NCBI RefSeq assembly: GCF_900108315.1
Contig: NZ_FNVB01000002.1
Location: 806,001-870,000, forward strand
Direction of reading: 5' to 3'
Origin: Saccharopolyspora kobensis
GTDB lineage: Bacteria; Actinomycetota; Actinomycetes; Mycobacteriales; Pseudonocardiaceae
Length of the DNA stretch: 64,000 nucleotides
Shown here: positions 27,108 to 34,602 of the stretch, piece after piece
Layout: each line of letters opens with the position of its first letter
How positions within the stretch are numbered: the stretch's first letter is position 1
The notes under the pieces: model-generated
The model's database searches: none
What the model saw: only the letters and a program-made list of their open reading frames with translations
What the model was told of the DNA's origin: nothing
Translations under genes and position numbers: made by a program

Positions 27108-27908
27108 TCAGACCGCGTGCGCGGGAACTCCCGGGGCGGCGACCGCTCCGCTGAGCAGCCTGCCCGCACCGGGCACTCGGGGTTCGAGTCCGAGCTCGGA
27201 CAGGATCCGGAAGGTGGTGGCGGTCGCGGCCGAGAGCACCGGGATCCCCACCTCGTCCTCGACCGGCTGGATCGAGGGCAGGGACGGCATCTGCACGCAG
27301 GCCGACAGGACCAGCGCGTCGGCGTTGGACAGGTCGAGCTTGCGGTGGTGCTCGCGCAGATCGGCCGGATCCAGCCGCGCCACGGCGAGGTTGTCCGGCA
27401 CCTCCAGCGAGAGCGCGTCCACCACCTCGATCCCGGCGTCCTCGATGTAGTCCGCCACCGCCTTGGTCAGCGGCTTCATGTACGGCGTCAGGATCGCGAC
27501 CTTGCGCGCGCCCAACGCACCGATGCCGGACAGCAGTGCACCAGCGCTGGAGACGACCGGGGCGTCGGACCCCTCGGCGCGCAGCGCGCGGGTGATGTCG
27601 TCCTCCGCGGTGCAGTGGTAGCCCGGCCCCTGCGCCATGATCGCCACCAGGCACGCGGTGACCACGACCGACGGGCGGGCGTCGGCCAGTTCCGCCGCCG
27701 CTCGCTCGGCCTGCGCGTTCATCGCCCGCAGTTGTTCAGGGGTCACGTGCCGCATCCGCGCCCGGGCGGAGTGGAAGATGAACTGCTCCGCCGGATCGAT
27801 CTCCTGCCGAGCTCGCAGCATCCGCGGCAGCTCGGTCTCCATGGTGAGGTTCGAGCTGGGCACGATCATCCCGACGTGGTGCTCGCGCACCGCCGCGCCC
27901 GCGCTCAT
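27108..27908 (-). CDS. nicE: Maleate cis-trans isomerase NicE (Asp/Glu racemase superfamily)
   Basis: A 266-residue protein with the two-cysteine active site of the Asp/Glu racemase fold: the first in VVTACLVAIM, the second in VLSACVQMPSLP. IVPSSNLTMETELPRML at the N-terminus is characteristic of maleate isomerases, which use the asparagine to bind a carboxylate. NicE converts maleate to fumarate, the last pathway step. ATG 27908 overlaps the nicX stop (ATGA), so the two are translationally coupled. Confidence 0.9.
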   Translation of the reverse strand: MSAGAAVREHHVGMIVPSSNLTMETELPRMLRARQEIDPAEQFIFHSARARMRHVTPEQLRAMNAQAERAAAELADARPSVVVTACLVAIMAQGPGYHCTAEDDITRALRAEGSDAPVVSSAGALLSGIGALGARKVAILTPYMKPLTKAVADYIEDAGIEVVDALSLEVPDNLAVARLDPADLREHHRKLDLSNADALVLSACVQMPSLPSIQPVEDEVGIPVLSAATATTFRILSELGLEPRVPGAGRLLSGAVAAPGVPAHAV

Positions 27909-28951
27909 CGGCCACCGGCCGGGCGCATCTCGGCGACGGTCAGCTCGCCGGCGTCGACGATCAGCTCGTCGTCGAGGTACAGCGAGTTGCCGCGCATCGG
28001 GATGTCGAAGTGGCAGGCGGTGTCGTTGGGGCCGCCCAGCTCGTTGTTCGGCCCGATGGAGAACATCACGTTGCCGTAGAAGCTGCGCAGCTCCATGCCC
28101 ATCCCGCCGGGGAACTGGGTCAGGCCGTGCCAGTGGGCGCGCTCGTCGAGGCCCCAGCCGACGTGGCTCATCCCGTAGCCGCGCGGGTCGTCGAAGCTCT
28201 CGATGTAGGAGCGCAGCAGATCGGCGTCCAGCCCGGAGGACCCGGCGCCGCCGCGGATGTCGCGGATGAAGCCCTCCTCGATGGTGATCTCCACCGGGGT
28301 CTGCACGTAGGTGTTGAACGGCAGGAGCACGTCTCCGGGCGAGAGCACGATCTTCCCGTCCACACCGTCGTCGGCTCCGCCGGTGAACACGAACGCGGCC
28401 GGCCAGTGGTCCCATCGCCCGGGGGTGTCGGTGTAGCCGTACTCCGACAACGTCGGGTACATGCCGAGCTTGTAGGTGACGTCGGTGCCCGCCGGGCTGG
28501 TGATCCGCATGGTGCTCGCCTTGGCCAGCAGTTCGGCGCCGATCTCCACCCGCTCGCGCAACTCCTTCGTCGGCATCAACCGGGCCAGCAGCTCCGGCGG
28601 CTCGACGGCGGTCAGGATCCGAACCCCGGCGTCCTGGATGGCGAACTGCTCCTTGCTGAACAGCAAGAAGGTGCAGTCCACGACCATGTCGACGCCCTTG
28701 AGCGCCTCCACGGCCTTGGGGATGTTCCCGAGGCCGGAGTCGCCCACGGCCCACGCCCCCGAAGCACTCGCCGGCGAGGGCAACCGCATGTGGAACGCCG
28801 CGGCTCCCAACTGCTGCGCGGCCCACAGGAACGCGTCCGCGTACGCCGCGCGCTCCCCACCGCGAGTGAGGACGACGACCGTCTCCCCCTCGTGCACGCC
28901 GGACAGGCGCAGCTGCTGCAAGCAGATGTCGTTGAACAGGTTCTGGTCCAC
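27905..28951 (-). CDS. nicX: 2,5-dihydroxypyridine 5,6-dioxygenase NicX
   Basis: A 348-residue protein of the M29 aminopeptidase-like family to which the Fe(II) ring-cleaving dioxygenase NicX belongs. The C-terminal iron-ligand region is visible: histidines in ERAHWHGL and the H-x-D pair in ACHFDIPMRG. It opens 2,5-dihydroxypyridine to N-formylmaleamate. GTG 28951 with GGAGG 9 nt upstream is the start. It is the first gene of a two-gene nicX-nicE operon with a candidate NicR site 22 bp upstream of the start. Confidence 0.88.
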   Translation of the reverse strand: MDQNLFNDICLQQLRLSGVHEGETVVVLTRGGERAAYADAFLWAAQQLGAAAFHMRLPSPASASGAWAVGDSGLGNIPKAVEALKGVDMVVDCTFLLFSKEQFAIQDAGVRILTAVEPPELLARLMPTKELRERVEIGAELLAKASTMRITSPAGTDVTYKLGMYPTLSEYGYTDTPGRWDHWPAAFVFTGGADDGVDGKIVLSPGDVLLPFNTYVQTPVEITIEEGFIRDIRGGAGSSGLDADLLRSYIESFDDPRGYGMSHVGWGLDERAHWHGLTQFPGGMGMELRSFYGNVMFSIGPNNELGGPNDTACHFDIPMRGNSLYLDDELIVDAGELTVAEMRPAGGR

Positions 28952-28972
28952 CGTTGACCACCTCCGAAGTTA

Positions 28973-28995
28973 ATCCGAGCACGTATTATCCGGAG
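28973..28995. promoter_or_regulatory. Candidate NicR operator upstream of nicX
   Basis: ATCCGAGCACG-TATTATCCGGAG differs from the nicC-upstream copy (26889-26911) at only three of 23 positions. It lies 22 bp before the nicX start in the divergent nicX-nicR region, where repression of nicX would be effective. Confidence 0.6.
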
Positions 28996-29152
28996 GCGCA
29001 AGAGTTGTTTTTCGCAGCACCTCCGCGTACCGGGCCCGCGCGGAGACCGACCGTTCGGCCGACCCGACGAACAGGACGACCCCGTTGCACGAGCCCGCGC
29101 TGCACCATCCGGACGGGCCCGCCACAGCCCGGTCCCGCACCCAGGCACAACC

Positions 29153-29175
29153 ATCCGGGCACGTATCATCAACGG
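29153..29175. promoter_or_regulatory. Third NicR-type motif upstream of nicR
   Basis: The left half ATCCGGGCACGTATCATC matches the other two copies, while the right end (AACGG) has lost most of the symmetry. It is 41 bp before the nicR start, fitting weaker autoregulation. Confidence 0.5.
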
Positions 29176-29215
29176 GCACCTGACCCAGGTGCGCGAGCCG
29201 CATGGGAGGAACTCA

Positions 29216-29725
29216 ATGGGGGAGCCAACGCGCGCGGGCCGGCGCGCCTCGGGTGCGTCTGCCGTCGATCCGGCACCGCCCGCCGACCTGCTGGCCGCCC
29301 CCGGCTACGGCGCCCGTCGCCTGTACCAGGCCTACCTCGCCGCCTGGAACCGCCACGTCGACTCGGTGCTGACCGGCCCGCAGTTCGCGGTGCTCTCCGC
29401 TGTCCGCGCCTATCCGGGCAGCGACCAGAGCTCACTGGCCGACGCCGCCGCGCTGGACACCTCGACGATGGCCGACCTGTGCCGCAGGCTCGAGCGGCGA
29501 AACCTCATCCGGCGCGTCGAATCCCCGCGCGACGCCCGCCGCAAACTGCTGTCCCTCACCGAGGAAGGCGAGGCGGTGCTCACCCAGGTGCACCAGCGCG
29601 CCCGACGACTGGACGAGGCACTGCTGGCAGGCAACGACATCGCCCGCGACGCCGACATCGCAACCCTGCTCAACACCCTCGGCGCCCACTGGGAATCCGT
29701 CGCAACAATCGAAAAACTCGACTGA
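29216..29725 (+). CDS. nicR: MarR-family regulator NicR
   Basis: A 169-residue MarR protein. The winged helix covers residues about 60-125: GPQFAVLSAV, the recognition region SLADAAALDTSTMADLCRRLERRNLIRR, and the wing ESPRDARRKLLSLTEEGEAVL. ATG 29216 has GGAGG 6 nt upstream. It is divergent from nicX, the arrangement expected of a pathway repressor relieved by 6-hydroxynicotinate or a related intermediate; in Pseudomonas putida NicR is also a MarR protein. The name rests on context. Confidence 0.82.
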   Translation: MGEPTRAGRRASGASAVDPAPPADLLAAPGYGARRLYQAYLAAWNRHVDSVLTGPQFAVLSAVRAYPGSDQSSLADAAALDTSTMADLCRRLERRNLIRRVESPRDARRKLLSLTEEGEAVLTQVHQRARRLDEALLAGNDIARDADIATLLNTLGAHWESVATIEKLD

Positions 29726-29890
29726 GCCGAACACACTGCCCCGGCAGCAGGCAGCCAGCGCATTCCAACCAGCCGAAGCATCCCGGGCCGCCCGCCTCAG
29801 CGAGCAACTCCCCCTGCAGCCAACCCGACCACTTCGACCACGGACGGCTCGGCCAGCACCAACGCTCCTACGAACCCGGAGCGCTCTCCC

Positions 29891-31120
29891 TCATCCAGAT
29901 GGGAGGAGCCCGCACCTACTCTGTCGGCCCAGAAGGACGGCCAGTGCTTCAGCGACTTGTCCGGAGCTACCGGAGGGCAGTGCTTCCAGCGCAGCGCAGA
30001 CGTTCTCCGCGGTGTCGAATTTCCGGGAGTCGGCTAGCTCGACGGCCGTCTCGGTGGTCGCGCTGAGTGAGGTCAGAGCCGCGATAGCGTTGGCTCGAGG
30101 CAACGAGTCCAGCCAGCGGATCGTGGTCGCTTCCCGGCCGAGCGCGTCGAGCTCACCGATGAGCTTCAGCCGTGAAACTCCTCCGTCTGGGTAGATCTCC
30201 AGGCGCACGTGGGTGGTGGGACGCGGTTCGGGGACGGAGAACCAGTGCGCTGCGTCGTGCAGTCCGCTGGTTCGCGGCAGCAGTTCATACCACGCCCTCG
30301 GGTCCGCGAGGTCCCGCTCCTCAGCATCGCATCCGAGCACGCGGAAACTCTCCGGAGCGTTGCCCCGGTAGTAGGTGGTGTCGTACTCGACGTGCCGGAC
30401 GACGCCCCTGCCGCCCAACCGCAGCTCGATCCAGTCATGCCCGGGACCGCGTCGCCGGGTCGATTCCCACCCCTTTTCGTGACGCAGCATCGGTGTGGGC
30501 GCGTTGATGTTGAAGGGGTTCCCGAAGAACTGGTCGCTGCAGCCGAGCACGACGCCTCCGTTCGCTTGAGCTGCCAGGTCCAGCGATACCCCGGCGAAGC
30601 GGCGCGGGTCTGGGACGACGTCACCGAGCACCCGCAGGCGAGCGACTCCGCCATCGGGGTGGATGTTCAGTCGCACGTGGGTGAACCGGTGCTCGTTCGC
30701 CACCAAGAACCGGTTCTCGCTGTCCCGCTCCACGGGAGTTTCCGTTACCAGAGTCGTCCATTCGAGGTCGTCCCGGGTGACCAGCTCCTCCGGAGGCAGA
30801 TAGCCCTCCGCACCACAGGCCTGGATCGAGATCGCCTTCGGGCAGTTCCCCTTGAAGAAGCTCGTGTCGATGAGGACCTCCCGGACGATCCCCGGAGCGC
30901 CGAGGCGCACGATAACCCAGTCGTTGCCCGGGTTTCGGCTCCGGCGGGTTTCCCAGCCGTCGTAAAGCTCGCCGCGGAGTCCGATGTGGTCGGCGTACGA
31001 CTTCGGAGGCAGCGGGTCGAGGAGGTGCTCCTTGCTTCCGAATGACTCGTCGTTGGCAGCGATGACCGCGCCGCCCAGCCGGATCGAGGCGAGGTCGACG
31101 TGGTGGGCGAGTTCTGACAT
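29891..31120 (-). CDS. alc: Allantoicase with C-terminal OHCU-decarboxylase-like segment
   Basis: A 409-residue allantoicase, which splits allantoate into ureidoglycolate and urea. Two homologous beta-sandwich halves are visible: LGGAVIAANDESFGSKEHLL, DGWETRRSRNPGNDWVIVRLG and THVRLNIHPDGGVARLRVLG in the first, and WESTRRRGPGHDWIELRLGG and THVRLEIYPDGGVSRLKLIG in the second. The last 65 residues (IRWLDSLPRANAIAALTSL onward) are outside the usual fold and resemble the N-terminal helices of OHCU decarboxylase. ATG 31120 is chosen. It follows the AbgT-type carrier gene by 32 bp. Confidence 0.9.
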   Translation of the reverse strand: MSELAHHVDLASIRLGGAVIAANDESFGSKEHLLDPLPPKSYADHIGLRGELYDGWETRRSRNPGNDWVIVRLGAPGIVREVLIDTSFFKGNCPKAISIQACGAEGYLPPEELVTRDDLEWTTLVTETPVERDSENRFLVANEHRFTHVRLNIHPDGGVARLRVLGDVVPDPRRFAGVSLDLAAQANGGVVLGCSDQFFGNPFNINAPTPMLRHEKGWESTRRRGPGHDWIELRLGGRGVVRHVEYDTTYYRGNAPESFRVLGCDAEERDLADPRAWYELLPRTSGLHDAAHWFSVPEPRPTTHVRLEIYPDGGVSRLKLIGELDALGREATTIRWLDSLPRANAIAALTSLSATTETAVELADSRKFDTAENVCAALEALPSGSSGQVAEALAVLLGRQSRCGLLPSG

Positions 31121-31152
31121 GTCGTTTGACCTCCAGGTTCGCGGGACTTGGA

Positions 31153-32694
31153 TCAACGCGCGCCGAGCTCGACTCCGGCTCCGGGGCCAAGCGGCAGGTC
31201 GAGGAAGTAGAAGATTCCGAGCACGCCCAGCCACACTGCGAAGTACGGAATGACGAAGATGGCCAGCCGCGTCATCAGCGTTCCCAGCCGCAGGCCGGGT
31301 TCGTACTCCCGTGCCATGCTCAGCAGAACTACCAGGAATACCGACATCGGGGTGATCAGCGTCGTCGTCGAGTCCCCGATCCGATGTGCGGCCTGAATCA
31401 CCGCCGGCGACAGTCCCAGGAGCATCAAGCTCGGAACCATCACAGGACCGACCAGGGACCACAGCGATCCACCGCCGGTGATCACCATGTTGAGGGCCGC
31501 CGAAACGCAGACCATGACCAGCAACGCCAGGAAGCCGTCAACGTGCAACGACTTGGCCAGATCCGCCAGTCCGATGGCCAGAACACCGCCGAGGTTGCTC
31601 CACGTCAGGACGCCGAAGACCTGTGCGATCACGAAAACGACCACGGTCGGGCCTGCGATGTCCCGCATCCCCTTGGTCATCAAGACCTGGAGCCCGTTCT
31701 CCTTGGTCAGCGTCCCGGCGACCAGACCGAAGACCACACCCACCAGCACGAAGGCCGCTCCGATGACCGCCACCAGGTTCTCCAGCAACGGCGAGGAGAG
31801 CAGCGTTCCATCGACGCCGTGGAACGGCGTACCAGGGACCAGGGTGCCAACGGCGAGGAGCACCAGGTATGCGCTGACCGCGGCCATCGCCATCACGAGA
31901 CCGCGCCGCTGCTCAGGTGCCAGCTCGACGCGTTCCGTCAGCACTTCCCCTCGGCCCGGCAAGCGCGGTTCGAGCACGTGCGCGATCAGCCAACCACCCA
32001 CTAGCGGGAAGATCAGACCCACTGCGGTGGTGAAGAAGTAGTTCATCGCGATGTGGACGTCCACGGGCGGCAAGCCCGGGACGAGTTGCACAGCCGCTTC
32101 GGTGATCGCGATGTAGGTCGCGTCCAGCGTGCCGATGACGAAGCCGCCTGCATAACCGCCCTGCAGGCACGCGTAAGCACCGATCAGGCCGGCCAGCGGA
32201 TTGCGGTCGGCGGCCTTGAACGCGACCGCACCGAGCGGCGCGATCACGAAGTAGGACGCGTCGGAGAAGACGTGGCCCTGCGCCGCGACGAACGCCACCG
32301 CGTAGGGAACTCCCCGGTCAGGAACCCGCGAGAGCAGCCAGCGCACACCTGCTTCGAGGAACCCCGTGCCCATGGTGACGTTGACCGCCATCACCATGAC
32401 GAAGATGTTGCCGAGCCCCGGAAATTCGATGAAGTTCGTGATGACGTGGCCGAGCAGGTACAGGAGCCCGTCCAGGGACAGCACCCCGCGAACGTCGAGA
32501 ACCTGATCTCGTCCGGGAACGGTGACCGAGGCGCCCAGCACATCCGCGATCGTGGATGCAAGAGCGACCAGGACGAACAACCAGCAGAACAGCACGAACG
32601 GTTGCGGAACACGATTGCCGACCTTCTCGAGAACGGCGAGGAAGGAAGCGAAACCCTTCGCGGCACCACGCACTACCCGAGATCCCGCCATCAT
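31153..32694 (-). CDS. AbgT-family transporter
   Basis: A 513-residue membrane protein of the AbgT family (p-aminobenzoyl-glutamate and related amides). About a dozen helices are visible. Family segments include ERVGNRVPQPF-like EKVGNRVPQPF, FSDASYFVIAPLGAVAF, NPLAGLIGAYACLQGGYAGGF, FVIAQVFGVLTWSNLG and ITGGGSLWSLVGPVMVPSLMLLG, with RIGDSTTTLITPMS in place of the usual RxADSS segment. Setting between an allantoicase and an allophanate-hydrolase-like gene suggests it imports a ureide or other carboxylated amide. The start overlaps the upstream stop (ATGA). Confidence 0.85.
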   Translation of the reverse strand: MMAGSRVVRGAAKGFASFLAVLEKVGNRVPQPFVLFCWLFVLVALASTIADVLGASVTVPGRDQVLDVRGVLSLDGLLYLLGHVITNFIEFPGLGNIFVMVMAVNVTMGTGFLEAGVRWLLSRVPDRGVPYAVAFVAAQGHVFSDASYFVIAPLGAVAFKAADRNPLAGLIGAYACLQGGYAGGFVIGTLDATYIAITEAAVQLVPGLPPVDVHIAMNYFFTTAVGLIFPLVGGWLIAHVLEPRLPGRGEVLTERVELAPEQRRGLVMAMAAVSAYLVLLAVGTLVPGTPFHGVDGTLLSSPLLENLVAVIGAAFVLVGVVFGLVAGTLTKENGLQVLMTKGMRDIAGPTVVVFVIAQVFGVLTWSNLGGVLAIGLADLAKSLHVDGFLALLVMVCVSAALNMVITGGGSLWSLVGPVMVPSLMLLGLSPAVIQAAHRIGDSTTTLITPMSVFLVVLLSMAREYEPGLRLGTLMTRLAIFVIPYFAVWLGVLGIFYFLDLPLGPGAGVELGAR

Positions 32695-33110
32695 CTGCCC
32701 CCGTCACGCCCGGACGGCTTGCCACTGGTCGGTGGAACCTCGTCGCGGTAGTTGCGCCAACCGCCGTAGCCGGTGATGTCTTCGTACTTGCCGGGCAGAC
32801 GTTCGGTTCGTCGGAGCAACATCGCCAACGACGACGTTCCGTCCTCCAGCTCGATGACACCGAGCTCCAGCTCGGGCGACTCGTTGGGCAGGAACTGATC
32901 GCGCAGCCGATCCAGCGGGACATCGTAGACCTCGCCCCAGATCGGGGCACCGCCGTGCGACACCGGCCACAAGGCCGGAAACCTGTTGCGCACGCAGACG
33001 AACCGATAGTGCGGAGCAGTGCGCAATTCACCGACAAATGGGCAACCCTCGATGTACCGATGGGCCCCGCCGCCGCGCAGAGCACCTCCGTTGACGAACA
33101 GGTGGACCAC
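32691..33110 (-). CDS. Allophanate-hydrolase C-terminal-like (GGCT-fold) protein
   Basis: A 139-residue stand-alone domain. FVNGGALRGG at the start, TAPHYRF in the middle, and LGVIELEDG followed by DITGYGGWRNYRDE match the C-terminal domain of AtzF-type allophanate hydrolases, which has a gamma-glutamylcyclotransferase-like fold. The amidase half is absent, so it is not an allophanate hydrolase by itself. GTG 33110 has TGGAGG 6 nt upstream. First gene of a three-gene minus operon with the AbgT carrier and allantoicase; it probably acts on a urea-derived amide acid. Confidence 0.7.
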   Translation of the reverse strand: MVHLFVNGGALRGGGAHRYIEGCPFVGELRTAPHYRFVCVRNRFPALWPVSHGGAPIWGEVYDVPLDRLRDQFLPNESPELELGVIELEDGTSSLAMLLRRTERLPGKYEDITGYGGWRNYRDEVPPTSGKPSGRDGGR

Positions 33111-33269
33111 GATCAACCTCCAGAAACAAGTCGCCCCAGGAGAGAAATAGAAACTCGAGAACACAATTCGGCCACGAGTCGAAACGCCGGTCGCCGCCCC
33201 GCACGACGGACCAGCATCGGTGTTGGTAGACAGCTTGCGATCAGCGGATCCCGCGTTCAAGAGCCGCGT

Positions 33270-33292
33270 GCGTATACCAGAGTTGTATACGC
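33270..33292. promoter_or_regulatory. Perfect inverted repeat, candidate GntR operator
   Basis: GCGTATAC, a 7-bp spacer (CAGAGTT), then GTATACGC: both 8-bp arms are exactly complementary. It lies in the 289-bp gene-free region between the divergent ureide operons, about 110 bp before the second allantoicase start. GTATAC-type half-sites are common for FadR-class GntR proteins, such as the one encoded at 36145. Confidence 0.6.
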
Positions 33293-33399
33293 GCGACGTC
33301 TTGAAACGGGCCGCCCACCTGGCAAGACTCGACTCCACCGACGGACCGGTTCCCCTCCGTCCGCAAACTCCTCTCAAAAACAACACGAAAGGCCGCACC

Positions 33400-34596
33400 G
33401 TGGTCGATTTCGCCCATTTCACGGATCTCGCTTCCCGCAACATCGGCGGTAGCGTTGTCATCACCAACGACGAGTTCTTCGTCGAGAAGGAGAATCTGAT
33501 CAAACCGGAAGCACCCGTTTCCTGCAAAGGGCAGTCCGGGAACCGCGGTGGGATCTACGACGGCTGGGAAACCCGCCGCAGGCGCACTGCAGGACACGAC
33601 TGGGTCGTCATCCGGCTGGGGGTCCCCGGAGTTGTGCACGGCGTCGTGGTGGACACCGCGTTCTTTCGGGGGAACTACCCCGACCGCATCTCCGTGCAGG
33701 CATGCGCGCTGGACGGATACCCCGCTCCGGAAGATCTCGCGGATGCCGAATGGGTCGACATCGTCCCGGAGACACCCTGCGAAGGCGACTCGGAGAACGC
33801 CTACCCGGTGCACGATCGGACCAGGTTCACGCACGTGCGGTTGTGCATCCATCCCGATGGTGGCGTCGCCCGCCTGCGGGTGCACGGAGAAGCCGTGCGC
33901 GACCCGCTCGACTTCAGCGGGCTGTCCTGGGACCTGGCCGCTCTCGACAACGGCGGCCGGGTCATCGAGCAGAGCGACGGATTCTTCAACCCGGCGTCGA
34001 ACGTCATCACCCCCGGGACCGCGCGCACGACCAAGGACGGGTGGGAGACGAAACGCCGCCGCGACGACGGCCACGACTGGTTGACCGTGTGCCTCGCAGC
34101 GCCAGGGCACATCCACCAGGCGATCGTGGACACCTCGCGCTACATCGGAAACGCGCCCGACTCATGCGCACTTCTGGCATGTGATGCCTCGACCGACGAC
34201 CTGAACGACCCGACGGCGTGGTGGACGCTAGTGGCGCGCCAGCGGCTCCAGCCCGATCAGGTCCACCGCTTCCACACCGAAACCCAGAAGCAGGCCACCC
34301 ATGTACGCCTGAACATCTTCCCCGACGGAGGCCTCTCCAGGCTGCGCCTGCTCGGCTACTGCTCCGACAGCGGAGCTCTCGAACGGGGCATTCGCTGGAT
34401 CAACATGCTTCCGGAAGCACAGCTGCGGACACTACTGTCCCAACTGGACATCTCCGCCCCGCAGGTGGAGAAGTTCGTCGGCGCACGCCCGTTCACCACG
34501 CTGAGCGACGCTGAGGCGCTGCTCGATCAGACGACGACGGCGGCTCTGCGCGCACGCCTCGGCATCACGCACGTCGACAGCGACGCAAGAGGGTGA
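33400..34596 (+). CDS. alc: Second allantoicase paralogue with C-terminal OHCU-decarboxylase-like segment
   Basis: A 398-residue allantoicase homologous to, but clearly diverged from, the one at 29891-31120. Corresponding segments are IGGSVVITNDEFFVEKENL, DGWETRRRRTAGHDWVVIRLG, THVRLCIHPDGGVARLRVHG, DGWETKRRRDDGHDW and THVRLNIFPDGGLSRLRLLG. The tail again begins IRWINMLPEAQLRTLLSQL and continues ARPFTTLSDAEALL, like OHCU-decarboxylase helices. GTG 33400 with GAAAGG 7 nt upstream is preferred to an earlier start at 33220, which would cross the operator. It leads an operon with dctA. Confidence 0.88.
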   Translation: MVDFAHFTDLASRNIGGSVVITNDEFFVEKENLIKPEAPVSCKGQSGNRGGIYDGWETRRRRTAGHDWVVIRLGVPGVVHGVVVDTAFFRGNYPDRISVQACALDGYPAPEDLADAEWVDIVPETPCEGDSENAYPVHDRTRFTHVRLCIHPDGGVARLRVHGEAVRDPLDFSGLSWDLAALDNGGRVIEQSDGFFNPASNVITPGTARTTKDGWETKRRRDDGHDWLTVCLAAPGHIHQAIVDTSRYIGNAPDSCALLACDASTDDLNDPTAWWTLVARQRLQPDQVHRFHTETQKQATHVRLNIFPDGGLSRLRLLGYCSDSGALERGIRWINMLPEAQLRTLLSQLDISAPQVEKFVGARPFTTLSDAEALLDQTTTAALRARLGITHVDSDARG

Positions 34597-34602
34597 TCCA
34601 CG

